Positions 53,421 through 61,378 of a DNA stretch of 64,000 bases are shown piece after piece (the first letter of the stretch is position 1; each line of letters starts with the position of its first letter). The position numbers and the translations under genes are program-made. The DNA is from Alloyangia mangrovi (lineage in GTDB: Bacteria > Pseudomonadota > Alphaproteobacteria > Rhodobacterales > Rhodobacteraceae): assembly GCF_002300555.2 (NCBI RefSeq), contig NZ_NTHN02000028.1, forward strand, positions 1-64,000, written 5' to 3'. The notes under the pieces are model-generated. The model worked only from the letters and a program-made list of their open reading frames with translations, made no database searches and had not been told where the DNA came from.

Positions 53421-54249
53421 ACGGCTGAACCTCCTTAGCGATACCCACCTCCTACGCCAGCCCGCGGCCGTCTTGTGCGACGTTGACAGAACCCTTCTCC
53501 GGCACGACCACAGCCTGCCGGAAGACGTCGCAACCGCAGCCCGAGACTTGCCGTTTCCCCTTATTCTGGCGTCCGCAAGGTCGCCCATCGGCCTACACCA
53601 TGTCCATGACCGCACCGGCGCGGAAGATTTGGCGGTTTGCTTTAACGGCGCCTGGATTGGAAACCCGCAGACCAGGCAACCCCTCTACGCACTGCCCCTG
53701 CCTCGAGATGCGGCTGAATTTGCCTTCTCGCTCATCCTTGAGCTTGGCGGGGCCCCAGCCTGGTTTGGCATCGACCATGCGGTTGCATTGACGACGCAGG
53801 CTGACTGCGTCGGGCAAAGGATCAAGGTGACCGGAGGTCCGCTTCGTCTGGTTGACCACGCGTCGGAAATTTCTGGTACACCGTTCAAACTTCTCGCGAC
53901 GGTCGATCCCGACAGAATTGCCGAGATTTCGGCAGCGCTCGGCAGAACTCTAAGGGACGTCGCCTATGTGGCTCAATCGGGCCCGGGGCTGATCGAGATC
54001 GTTCATCCGGAAGTTTCGAAAGGTGTCGCGCTCTACAAGGTCGCTGAAATCCTTGGGGTGCCGCCCGAACGGCTTGCAGCCGCGGGTGACTCCAGCAACG
54101 ACATCGAAATGCTCAGGGCCGCCGGCCTGAGCATCGTTCCGGACAATGCCTCTAGGGAGGTCAAGAAGTTCGCTGACGTTGTTGTTCCCCATTGCGACGA
54201 AGGCGGCATCGCGCATGGCTTTCGCTGGCTGGCAACTCTGCCTGAGTGA
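53410..54249 (+). CDS. HAD-superfamily phosphatase (Cof/type IIB)
   Basis: 279 residues. Motif I is AVLCDVDRTLLRHDHSL (Asp24 and Asp26; the usual Gly after the second Asp is Arg), motif III Lys lies in HPEVSKGVALYK, and motif IV is AAGDSSNDIEML. The C2 cap region supplies specificity for sugar phosphates. A phosphatase for a sugar phosphate is plausible. Co-transcribed with the HTH-less regulator gene. Confidence 0.82.
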   Translation: MSIERLNLLSDTHLLRQPAAVLCDVDRTLLRHDHSLPEDVATAARDLPFPLILASARSPIGLHHVHDRTGAEDLAVCFNGAWIGNPQTRQPLYALPLPRDAAEFAFSLILELGGAPAWFGIDHAVALTTQADCVGQRIKVTGGPLRLVDHASEISGTPFKLLATVDPDRIAEISAALGRTLRDVAYVAQSGPGLIEIVHPEVSKGVALYKVAEILGVPPERLAAAGDSSNDIEMLRAAGLSIVPDNASREVKKFADVVVPHCDEGGIAHGFRWLATLPE

Positions 54250-54299
54250 CCTCCACTTGAGTGGCTTGGCAAAGATGTAGGCGAGATACATTTTCCCAT

Positions 54300-54320
54300 T
54301 TATATTACTAAGTAATATAA
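54300..54320. promoter_or_regulatory. Perfect 21-bp palindrome, candidate MarR operator
   Basis: TTATATTACT, one central A, then AGTAATATAA, an inverted repeat with 10-bp arms. It lies 32 bases before the bicupin start in AT-rich sequence, the expected location of an operator for the MarR-type gene at the end of this pair. Confidence 0.75.
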
Positions 54321-54351
54321 GTAGGAAAGTTATCTGAAAATGGAGTCTGCC

Positions 54352-55345
54352 ATGAATATCGACAAGGCCATGGAAGCATTCAAAGGGCCGAAGGCCGTCA
54401 TCCTGCCAGACCAAGGGCAAAGCTTCACCTACGGCGAGAAAAGAATTCCGGCGCTCCTCAAGCTCGCCCCGGGTCAGTACCCGCACTACAAGTTCAGTGC
54501 CGTCCGCTTTGATCTCGCGCCGGGACAGAACCTCGACCTGATGGCCACGCGACTGGCAGGGCGCATGCTGTACTGTCTGGAAGGAAACGGCGCCATCTAT
54601 CTGAACGGCAAGAAGTTCCCGTTCTTCGAAGAATGCTTCGCGCATGTCGGGGAAGGCCATTACTCGGAAGTGAAGAACACCGGCAGCACGCCACTTCAAG
54701 TTTTCAGCTTCGTGTTCGGCCCGTCCCTCGAGGGGGGGGGCGGGGATTGCCGATGGCGCTGAACCGCATGTCAGCATCAACCCGGCAACGAAGGCGTCGC
54801 TTGGTCTCCTCACAAGGGAAGAAGCGGCTGCCCTTAGTGACGACGCTCGCGGCGTTCTCAGCCACCAACTTCCCGATACTGGCCCGTCGTTCTGGCAAGC
54901 GCGACCGAGCGCCGGCTGGGTGGAGGTCAAGCTCGCGCCGTTCACCCACGATGTGCATCACTACGCCCTCCTGATGCAGACCCTGTATCCTGGTGCCGCC
55001 GTTCGAGAGCATGCCCATAATCAGCTCAACGAGTTCTTCATCATCACGAGGGGCACAGCACGTGCATCTCTCGATGGCGCAGAGGCCACCTGTCCCAAGG
55101 GCTCGGTCATCATCATCGGCCGGAACGTGTGGCATTGGTGGGGAAATCCGGGTGAGGTCAACGCCCAGAATTTCGCGATCATTGACCCGCCGGGTGTCGA
55201 GGGTGCGCTCGCCCTGACCGGACGAGAGCGTCGCCACGATGAGCCGTGGCCCGATGATATCGAACGTAGCCCCGAAACCGGACGAATCCTCCACGAGCGC
55301 TACGGTTTCGTGATTAAAGACGGTTCTGCGGACGCCACGGCTTGA
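54352..55345 (+). CDS. Bicupin protein, +1 frameshift as read
   Basis: About 330 residues when one G is removed from the G9 run at 54732-54740 (SLEGG joins AGIADGAEPHV). Two cupin barrels: the first with YKFSAVRFDLAPGQNLDLM and LYCLEGNGAIYLNGKKFPFF, the second with AVREHAHNQLNEFFIITRG and KGSVIIIGRNVWHWWGNPG (His/Glu ligands). Resembles bicupins of the ureidoglycine aminohydrolase type in layout, but no substrate is assigned. The start at 54352 has a GGAG SD. Overlaps the MarR start by four bases. Confidence 0.72.
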
Positions 55346-55932
55346 AAACCGAGCGGCCCGGCGACAACCTCCCCGGGCCGCACATGAAATGGGTGGCGCC
55401 CGCCAGCGACCAACGTTTCAAATATCAGGGCAGAGATTTGACCCAGCGCGACAAGCCGATCGAGGGGGCCTACAGGCCGATCATCTACAGCCTTCTGCAG
55501 GTTGCCCAAAAGATGCTGCAAACACGCGAGATCTACGCAAACATCGTAGGCGTGACGCCGCCGCAGTTCAGCATCCTGACCGCTATCGGAGAGAGCCCCC
55601 GGACATCCGTTGGCGACCTTGCGATGCGCCTCAATGTCACCGGTCCCTTTGTGACCAACGAAGTGCGAAAGCTCGTCACCGAAGGCCTGGTGCAAAAGAC
55701 GAGTTCCGACGCAGACAAACGTCGCGCGGAACTTGTGCTGACCGCGGAAGGTACCGCGCGACTGCACCGCGCCGACGTTGAACGTCACACCGCTAACGCC
55801 ACCATCTTCGAAGCCTTCACCTCGACCGATCTTGCCGAATTGGGACAAGACCTTGATCATCTCAGGGAAGGACTGGACAAGGCACTTTACCAACTCGACG
55901 CTCCTACCGGGACCAAACACGGACAAGACTGA
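55342..55932 (+). CDS. MarR-family transcriptional regulator
   Basis: 196 residues from a TTG overlapping the bicupin stop (TTGA). Winged helix: YANIVGVTPPQFSILTAIGE, NVTGPFVTNEVRKLVTEGLV and KTSSDADKRRAELVLTAEG, with the wing. A C-terminal dimerisation helix follows. Likely autoregulates via the palindrome upstream of the bicupin. An alternative ATG at 55384 would drop 14 residues. Confidence 0.88.
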   Translation: MKTERPGDNLPGPHMKWVAPASDQRFKYQGRDLTQRDKPIEGAYRPIIYSLLQVAQKMLQTREIYANIVGVTPPQFSILTAIGESPRTSVGDLAMRLNVTGPFVTNEVRKLVTEGLVQKTSSDADKRRAELVLTAEGTARLHRADVERHTANATIFEAFTSTDLAELGQDLDHLREGLDKALYQLDAPTGTKHGQD

Positions 55933-55985
55933 GAAAATTTTAGGCTAAGCACGCTGCAATCAAGAATTTTAGCATATGATTGCGA

Positions 55986-55997
55986 GAAAACGTTTAC
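55986..55997. promoter_or_regulatory. LacI box upstream of the MFS transporter gene
   Basis: Exact GAAAACGTTTAC in the gap between the MarR and MFS genes, 109 bases before the MFS start. Identical to the boxes near the LacI gene 10 kb away, which places the transporter in that regulon. Confidence 0.75.
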
Positions 55998-56105
55998 TCT
56001 GTCGCGAATCTTTCATATCCAATACGCCAATCGCCCCCACCCAACACGGCAGCCTGTCGTCTGCGTGAGAAGAGGCATCCGGACATTTTGACATGGAGGA
56101 CGCCC

Positions 56106-57305
56106 TTGTCCCATTCAGCCAGCATCCCCGATATCCGCATTCCGAGAATCGCGACCACAGCCGTGTTCTTCATCAATGGCATGGCATTGGCGCTGTTCTT
56201 CGCGAACATCTCCTTGATCAAGGATGCGCTCCAGCTCAGCGACAGCAGCCTTGGCAGTGCCCTCGGCCTTCAAGGCCTGGGGACGGTGGTTTTCGTGGTG
56301 ATTGGCAGCCTCGTCGCAATTCGGCTCGGGACCCGAGCCACGATGCTGATCGGCGCATGCTTTATGAGCGCGGCGCTGACGGCAATCGGAAGTGCCGGAA
56401 GCTTCTACCCCTTCCTACTCGCGGTGCTCGCGCTGGGTGCGGCGAACAGCTTCGTCGATGTCTCAATGAACACGCATGCCTCCCTCGTAGAACGCGAGTA
56501 CAGCCGCGAAATCATGCCGACCTTCCACGCCGCGTATAACTTCGGCGGCTTCGCAGGTGCGGCCATCGCTTCGGTGCTGATCCGCATGACCGAGACGGCG
56601 ATGACTTCGCTTCTGCTGGCTGGCGTTGCAATGGTTGCAATTCTTGTCGTCGGCTGGACGTTTCTGGGTGATCTGCGCCCATCGAAATCCGTGTCTGAGG
56701 AGCGTCCCCTGTTCCCCTCTCTGCGTAAGATCGGTGGGAACTCCACCCTTCTCCTTCTCGGCAGCCTGATCGCGGTCGCGCTCTTCGTCGAAAATGCAAT
56801 GAATGGTTGGAGCGGCGTTTATCTCAACAATGTTGTCGGTCAGGATGCTGCCCGTGCGGCGGATGCCTTCGCCGCCTTCCAGATCGCCCTGGCGATTGGG
56901 CGTCTCGGAGGCAGTTGGGCCCTCGCACGGCTGGGCGCCCGCCGCGTGATCATTTTCGGCGGTCTTCTCGCGAGTGCAGGTGTTGTTCTGGTTGTGACGG
57001 TGATCTCTCACTGGGCAGCGCTCATCGGCTTCGCGGCGATTGGCCTCGGTCTCGCAAACTGCACGCCGATGTTCTTTACCCGCGCTGCGGCGGCCATCCC
57101 ATCAGCCCCTGCAGTCGGGATCGCCTTGGCGAACGTCATCGGATATCTTGGATACATTGCCGGACCGGTCGTTCTTGGGCTCCTCTCCGAAGTCAGCGAC
57201 CTTAAAACCGCCTTCCTCGCTGTTCTCGCGGCGATGCTCCTCATTGCGCTGGGTAGCAAGAGTGTCATGAAGATCCGCTGCTCGGCAGACCTAGCTGCGA
57301 ACTGA
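56106..57305 (+). CDS. Major facilitator superfamily transporter (YbjJ-like)
   Basis: 399 residues with about 12 transmembrane helices, opening with TTAVFFINGMALALFFANIS and including GSLVAIRLGTRATMLIGACF and FHAAYNFGGFAGAAIASVLI. The TTG start at 56106 has a strong SD (TGGAGGA). A longer reading from 55980 would include the LacI box and is rejected. Likely an exporter or importer of the region's substrate or a pathway intermediate. Confidence 0.82.
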   Translation: MSHSASIPDIRIPRIATTAVFFINGMALALFFANISLIKDALQLSDSSLGSALGLQGLGTVVFVVIGSLVAIRLGTRATMLIGACFMSAALTAIGSAGSFYPFLLAVLALGAANSFVDVSMNTHASLVEREYSREIMPTFHAAYNFGGFAGAAIASVLIRMTETAMTSLLLAGVAMVAILVVGWTFLGDLRPSKSVSEERPLFPSLRKIGGNSTLLLLGSLIAVALFVENAMNGWSGVYLNNVVGQDAARAADAFAAFQIALAIGRLGGSWALARLGARRVIIFGGLLASAGVVLVVTVISHWAALIGFAAIGLGLANCTPMFFTRAAAAIPSAPAVGIALANVIGYLGYIAGPVVLGLLSEVSDLKTAFLAVLAAMLLIALGSKSVMKIRCSADLAAN

Positions 57306-57647
57306 CCGATTTCGGATGCAGGCCGTGCCAGCGGCTTGCATCCTCGTCTAAAGTAAGACCTGCGACCTGGAGGTCCCCAAGCTGCTTTTGTCTGTTTCGA
57401 ACCACTGGACTTGGGGCAGCGATAAAACGCATCTCCTGATCGGACAAAGTGTCGGTCATCGCGACGTCATATGCCAAAACGCCGCGAGACCTTCTTGTCC
57501 GCCATCTGGCACCACACCGAGTACAGGACGCAATCTTTCGGCGAACGAGGGTCACTTGCTACAGCGCTCGGAGGCCCAACCACTTCTCCTCCGTCGGATA
57601 AGGCCAAATTATGTGATTAAAGAATGATATGAGCCAGTGAACTGTCT
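57306..57647. other. Intergenic stretch without a supported gene
   Basis: About 340 bases between convergent MFS and GntR genes. Short ORFs on the minus strand (57265-57555) have no RBS or motif. The first 40 bases contain GCAGG/GCCGTGCC-type short repeats but no convincing terminator with a T-run. Confidence 0.35.
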
Positions 57648-58370
57648 TTACCTCGCGTTTGACGTCTCGCCTTGACGGTTGGCGTCTCCTCCGAAGAGAC
57701 GGATGATGCCCTGCTCAATATGACGGGTCATTGCCTCGCGTGCGCCGGCCTGGTCCCCGGCCCGGATCGCAAAAAGCACTTCTTCGTGCTCTGTTATGAC
57801 TCTGTCAGAGACTTCATGCAGCCCAATGCCACGCAACTTTCGACCGAACTCCAGCCCCAGCGCGATTTGCTGACGTAGGGTTTCCAGCGCGAAACGATAG
57901 TAGGGATTGCCCGAAGCCGCAGCGACCGCGATGTGAAAGGCGAAATCAAGGTCGAACACGCTGCCGCCAGGCGGCATGCCTGCAAGCGCGCCATGTGCGG
58001 TCGCAATCGCCTCGATCGCGACGGGGTCCTGCAGTCGCGCGGCATCCTCGGCGGCCGCAGCCTCGACGATCTGACGGAACCGCATGCAGCGCTTCATGTC
58101 CTGCACGGTCCGGATCGACAGCGCGCCGAATTCGGTCAATGGCGGCTCCACGATCACCCGCGGCTGCACGTAGTTTCCTGACCCCCGGCGAGAGAACAGC
58201 CTTCCCTCGTCGCGCAACCGCGCCAACGCCTTGCGAAGCACGGGACGCGACACGCCGATCTCGCGAGCCAGCTCGGTCTCCGGCGGCAGTCGCCCGCCCG
58301 CGGCCCACTCTGGTTTGTTCAGCATGTCCGATATCATGGCATGTGCCTGTGAAGGAAGATCCTGAAGCAT
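57648..58370 (-). CDS. GntR-family (FadR/FCD) transcriptional regulator
   Basis: 240 residues. N-terminal GntR HTH (WAAGGRLPPETELAREIGVS, RPVLRKALARLRDEGRLFSR, GSGNYVQPR wing). C-terminal FCD all-helical domain with metal-binding residues in FDLDFAFHIAVAAASGN, ITEHEEVLFAI and RHIEQGIIRLF. FCD regulators usually sense sugar acids or carboxylates. Divergent from the acid-sugar operon, whose promoter holds a perfect inverted repeat. Confidence 0.92.
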   Translation of the reverse strand: MLQDLPSQAHAMISDMLNKPEWAAGGRLPPETELAREIGVSRPVLRKALARLRDEGRLFSRRGSGNYVQPRVIVEPPLTEFGALSIRTVQDMKRCMRFRQIVEAAAAEDAARLQDPVAIEAIATAHGALAGMPPGGSVFDLDFAFHIAVAAASGNPYYRFALETLRQQIALGLEFGRKLRGIGLHEVSDRVITEHEEVLFAIRAGDQAGAREAMTRHIEQGIIRLFGGDANRQGETSNAR

Positions 58371-58466
58371 GCAGCGCTGCGCCCCCTTGTGCGCATGGAG
58401 GTGGGAGTGGCCTGCGACAATGCCCGATTTGGCCGGGTCGGTCGAGCGGATTGGTAAAAATGACTA

Positions 58467-58506
58467 ACTAATCTTTACTCATATTGACTCCTGAGTAAAG
58501 ATTAGT
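58467..58506. promoter_or_regulatory. Perfect 15-bp inverted repeat, predicted GntR operator
   Basis: Arms ACTAATCTTTACTCA (58467-58481) and its exact complement TGAGTAAAGATTAGT (58492-58506), with a 10-base spacer containing TTGACT. It sits in the divergent gap between the GntR gene and the enolase-superfamily gene and would cover the latter's promoter. Confidence 0.85.
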
Positions 58507-58548
58507 ACTTCTATGTCTCGACGGCAGCTTACGCATGAGGAGGAGCGG

Positions 58549-59784
58549 ATGCGCATCATCGGCCTGGAAACGGTGCAGCTCGAGGATTTTGGCAACCTTG
58601 TCTGGGTGCGGGTGCACACCGACGAGGGTCTGATCGGACTTGGCGAGACCTTTCGTAACCCCGAGGCTGTCTGCGCCTATATCCATGAGACCTGCGCCCC
58701 GCGCCTGATCGGCGAAGACCCCCGCGCCCGGACCCGGCTCGCGCAGGCCCTGCGCTTCGATGTCGGCAATCGCTTTCAGGGTTTCCCGACCCGCTCGATC
58801 GAGATCCGCGGCAATTCGGCCGTCGACATCGCCCTCTGGGACCTCTGCGGCAAGATCTTCGACCAGTCGATCACCACGATGCTCGGCGGCACGGTCCACG
58901 AGAGCTTCCGGCTGTACAACACCTGCGCCAACTCGAACTACAACAACAAGGTGCGCACCGGCTACGACAGCCAGATCTACTCGCGCAAGACCCAGGCACC
59001 GCAGGAGATTACCCGTCACGAAGACTTGCTGATGCAGGTCTACGAGCCAGCTCGCCTTGCCCGCGAATTGCTCGACGAGGGCATCACCGCAATGAAGATC
59101 TGGCCCTTCGACGTGCCCGCGCGCGAGAGCGGCGGCCGCTGGATCACCGCCGAGCAGATGAAGGAAGGCCTCTGGGTGCTTGAGCAGATCCGCGACGAGG
59201 TCGGCGATGCGATGGACATCCTGATGGAATACCACGGCCTGTGGACCCTGCCGCCGGCGCTCGAGATCGCCCGAGCCACCGAAGAGTTCGGGATCTTCTG
59301 GCAGGAGGACGCCGTCAAGCTCGACAATTTCGACGACCTGCAACGCTATGCCGAGGTCTCGCGGACGCGCATCGCCGGCTCCGAAAACCTCGGAACATTG
59401 CCCTGGTACCGCGAGATGTTCGCCCGTGGCACCATTGATGTCGCCAACTTCGATGTGGCCTGGACCGGTGGCCTGACCGAGGCGCAGCGCACCTCGCATA
59501 TGGCCCTGGCACACGACCGCACCATCGCGCCGCATGACTGCACGGGGCCGGTCACCCTGCTCGCCAACCTGCAGCTGATGGCGGCGATGCCAAATGCGTT
59601 GATCGCCGAAACCGTCCGCTCGCATCTGGAGGGATTCTACAAGGAAGTCATGACGGATGTGCCGCGGGTCGAGAACGGAAGGATCTTCCCGACCTCCGGC
59701 CCGGGTCTTGGTGCGGCGCTGAATTCCGACGTGATGTCGCGCCCCGACCTGCGGCGACGCATCAGCGGACGGGCCTGCGACTGA
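58549..59784 (+). CDS. Mandelate racemase/enolase-superfamily acid-sugar dehydratase
   Basis: 411 residues. Capping domain, then the barrel. Catalytic Lys183 is in AMKIWPFD. Metal ligands Glu227 (LMEYHGLW), Glu253 (WQEDAV) and Glu279 (GSENLGT), and the Asp302/His329 dyad (NFDVAWTGG and APHDCTGP), mark the mandelate racemase subgroup. Such dehydratases convert aldonic or aldaric acids to 2-keto-3-deoxy acids. The start at 58549 has a GAGGAGGAG SD; an ATG at 58513 lies seven bases past the operator and has none. First gene of the operon, fitting the aldolase at its end. Confidence 0.88.
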   Translation: MRIIGLETVQLEDFGNLVWVRVHTDEGLIGLGETFRNPEAVCAYIHETCAPRLIGEDPRARTRLAQALRFDVGNRFQGFPTRSIEIRGNSAVDIALWDLCGKIFDQSITTMLGGTVHESFRLYNTCANSNYNNKVRTGYDSQIYSRKTQAPQEITRHEDLLMQVYEPARLARELLDEGITAMKIWPFDVPARESGGRWITAEQMKEGLWVLEQIRDEVGDAMDILMEYHGLWTLPPALEIARATEEFGIFWQEDAVKLDNFDDLQRYAEVSRTRIAGSENLGTLPWYREMFARGTIDVANFDVAWTGGLTEAQRTSHMALAHDRTIAPHDCTGPVTLLANLQLMAAMPNALIAETVRSHLEGFYKEVMTDVPRVENGRIFPTSGPGLGAALNSDVMSRPDLRRRISGRACD

Positions 59785-59831
59785 GCCGGGTCCAACAGTC
59801 CATCACTTCGTTTGCCAGGAGGAGAAAACGA

Positions 59832-60785
59832 ATGAGTGTTAAGAAAATGTTTAGCTTTGGGGCGATTGCACTGATCGCGTCGACCTGTGCCGGCGCAGCG
59901 CTGGCGCAGTCCAACTTTCCAGAAGGCACGGTCACCATCATCGTGCCATACAGCGCCGGAGGCGGCACCGACAACTTCGTACGCGCCCTCGAGGCACCGC
60001 TGGAGGAAGCTTTCGGCACAGATGTGGCGGTTCGGAACATCGCTGGCGGAGGCGGCGCGGTGGGGCTGACGCAGACGCTCGCAGCCAAGCCCGACGGCTA
60101 CACGGTGACCATTCCCAACAATGCCTTTTACACCCTGATCGGTATGGGCAACGTACAGTTCGCGATCGACGATTTCGACTATATCGCGCGCATCGTGACG
60201 GAACCCTACGTGCTGACCCTCTCACCCAAGAGCGGCCACAGCGACCTTGCCAGCTTAGTCGCCGCCTCGCAGGAGAAGCCGGTGACGCTCGGCTTTGCGG
60301 GGGTTGGCTCTTCCTCGCACATCCTCACGCTCGCGATCGCCGAGGCGCTTGGCGCGCAGGTGAAATTCGTGCCCTACGCCGGCGGCTCCGAGGCGACCGC
60401 GGCGGCGCTCGGCGGACATATCGACGGCGTCGTGCTCTCCCCATCCGACGTGGTCTCGGCGATCGAGGGCGACGGCAGTCTTGTACCCGTGGCCACCACC
60501 AGCAAGACCTCGCTGCTGCCCGACGTGCCGACCTTCGCCGACGAGGGGTTCGAGGTGACCACCGACCAGTGGCGCGGAATCGCCGCCCCGGCGGGCGTGC
60601 CGGCCGAGGTGATCACTGCCTGGGAAGAGGCCCTCAAGCGGGCGGTCCGGGACGAAGGCTTCCAGACCGCGGCAAAGAACCTAGGTGTCGAATTCGCCCC
60701 GCTCTATGGAGCGGAGTTGCAGGAGTTCGTGAAGACCGGTGAAGAGGTCCTTCTGCCTCTAACCCGCGAAGTCGCGGGCCGCTAG
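59832..60785 (+). CDS. Tripartite tricarboxylate transporter binding protein (TctC family)
   Basis: 317 residues with a signal peptide (ending AGAALAQSN) and a Bug/TctC fold: TIIVPYSAGGGTDNFVRALE, NIAGGGGAVGLTQTLAAKPD, VPYAGGSEATAAALGGHIDG and PDVPTFADEGFEVTTDQWRG. Periplasmic binder of carboxylated compounds. Head of the TctCBA uptake system. Confidence 0.92.
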   Translation: MSVKKMFSFGAIALIASTCAGAALAQSNFPEGTVTIIVPYSAGGGTDNFVRALEAPLEEAFGTDVAVRNIAGGGGAVGLTQTLAAKPDGYTVTIPNNAFYTLIGMGNVQFAIDDFDYIARIVTEPYVLTLSPKSGHSDLASLVAASQEKPVTLGFAGVGSSSHILTLAIAEALGAQVKFVPYAGGSEATAAALGGHIDGVVLSPSDVVSAIEGDGSLVPVATTSKTSLLPDVPTFADEGFEVTTDQWRGIAAPAGVPAEVITAWEEALKRAVRDEGFQTAAKNLGVEFAPLYGAELQEFVKTGEEVLLPLTREVAGR

Positions 60786-60861
60786 GCCAGCGCCTGCAGC
60801 GCTCCGCCGGTCTCTCCCGCCGGCGGAGCCTCGGTTTTCCATGACAAACCAGGAGACTGCC

Positions 60862-61350
60862 ATGCGCCTACTGTCCGGACGCATCGTGTTCGATCTCGCC
60901 CTTCTCGCCGGCGCCGCCTGGGGACTCTGGCAGAGCCAGAGCCTGCCGCCAGGATACGGCGGGGGCGACATTGGCCCCGGAGATTTCCCCCGTGCCGTTC
61001 TGGTTCTCGGCGTGATCGCGCTGCTTGCAGTGCTGCGCCAGGACGTCAGCGCGGCACTGCGGCGCGCCCCTGACGTGGACACCCCGCCGCATCTGCAGGG
61101 GACGTTTGCCGCGCTGCTGATCTCCGCGCTGCTGATCGCTTATGTGCTGCTGCTCGAGCCACTCGGCTTCTTGGCGGCGACCGGCGCCTTCCTCTTCTTC
61201 GGCATCCTCGCCTGCAGCCGGTTCTTGGACCCGCCCGACTCCGTCGCGGCCTGGCGGCGTACGCTGCTTGGCGCCGCGCTCGTCGCCACGGTGGCGACCG
61301 GGCTATCTTTCTTTGTCTTCACCTACGGCTTCGGCCTGATCTTCCCCTGA
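60862..61350 (+). CDS. TctB-family transporter subunit
   Basis: 162 residues with four predicted transmembrane helices, beginning RLLSGRIVFDLALLAGAAWG and with GGGDIGPGDFPRAVLV, the TctB motif. ATG at 60862 has an AGGAG SD; an ATG at 60841 lacks one. Small subunit of the TTT system. Confidence 0.88.
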   Translation: MRLLSGRIVFDLALLAGAAWGLWQSQSLPPGYGGGDIGPGDFPRAVLVLGVIALLAVLRQDVSAALRRAPDVDTPPHLQGTFAALLISALLIAYVLLLEPLGFLAATGAFLFFGILACSRFLDPPDSVAAWRRTLLGAALVATVATGLSFFVFTYGFGLIFP

Positions 61351-61378
61351 GATTCGCAAGGCCGAGAGGAACTTACGC

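Noticed and set aside
57265-57555. 96-codon minus-strand ORF overlapping the MFS gene end
   Set aside because: It overlaps a well-supported gene, lacks an RBS and has no motif.
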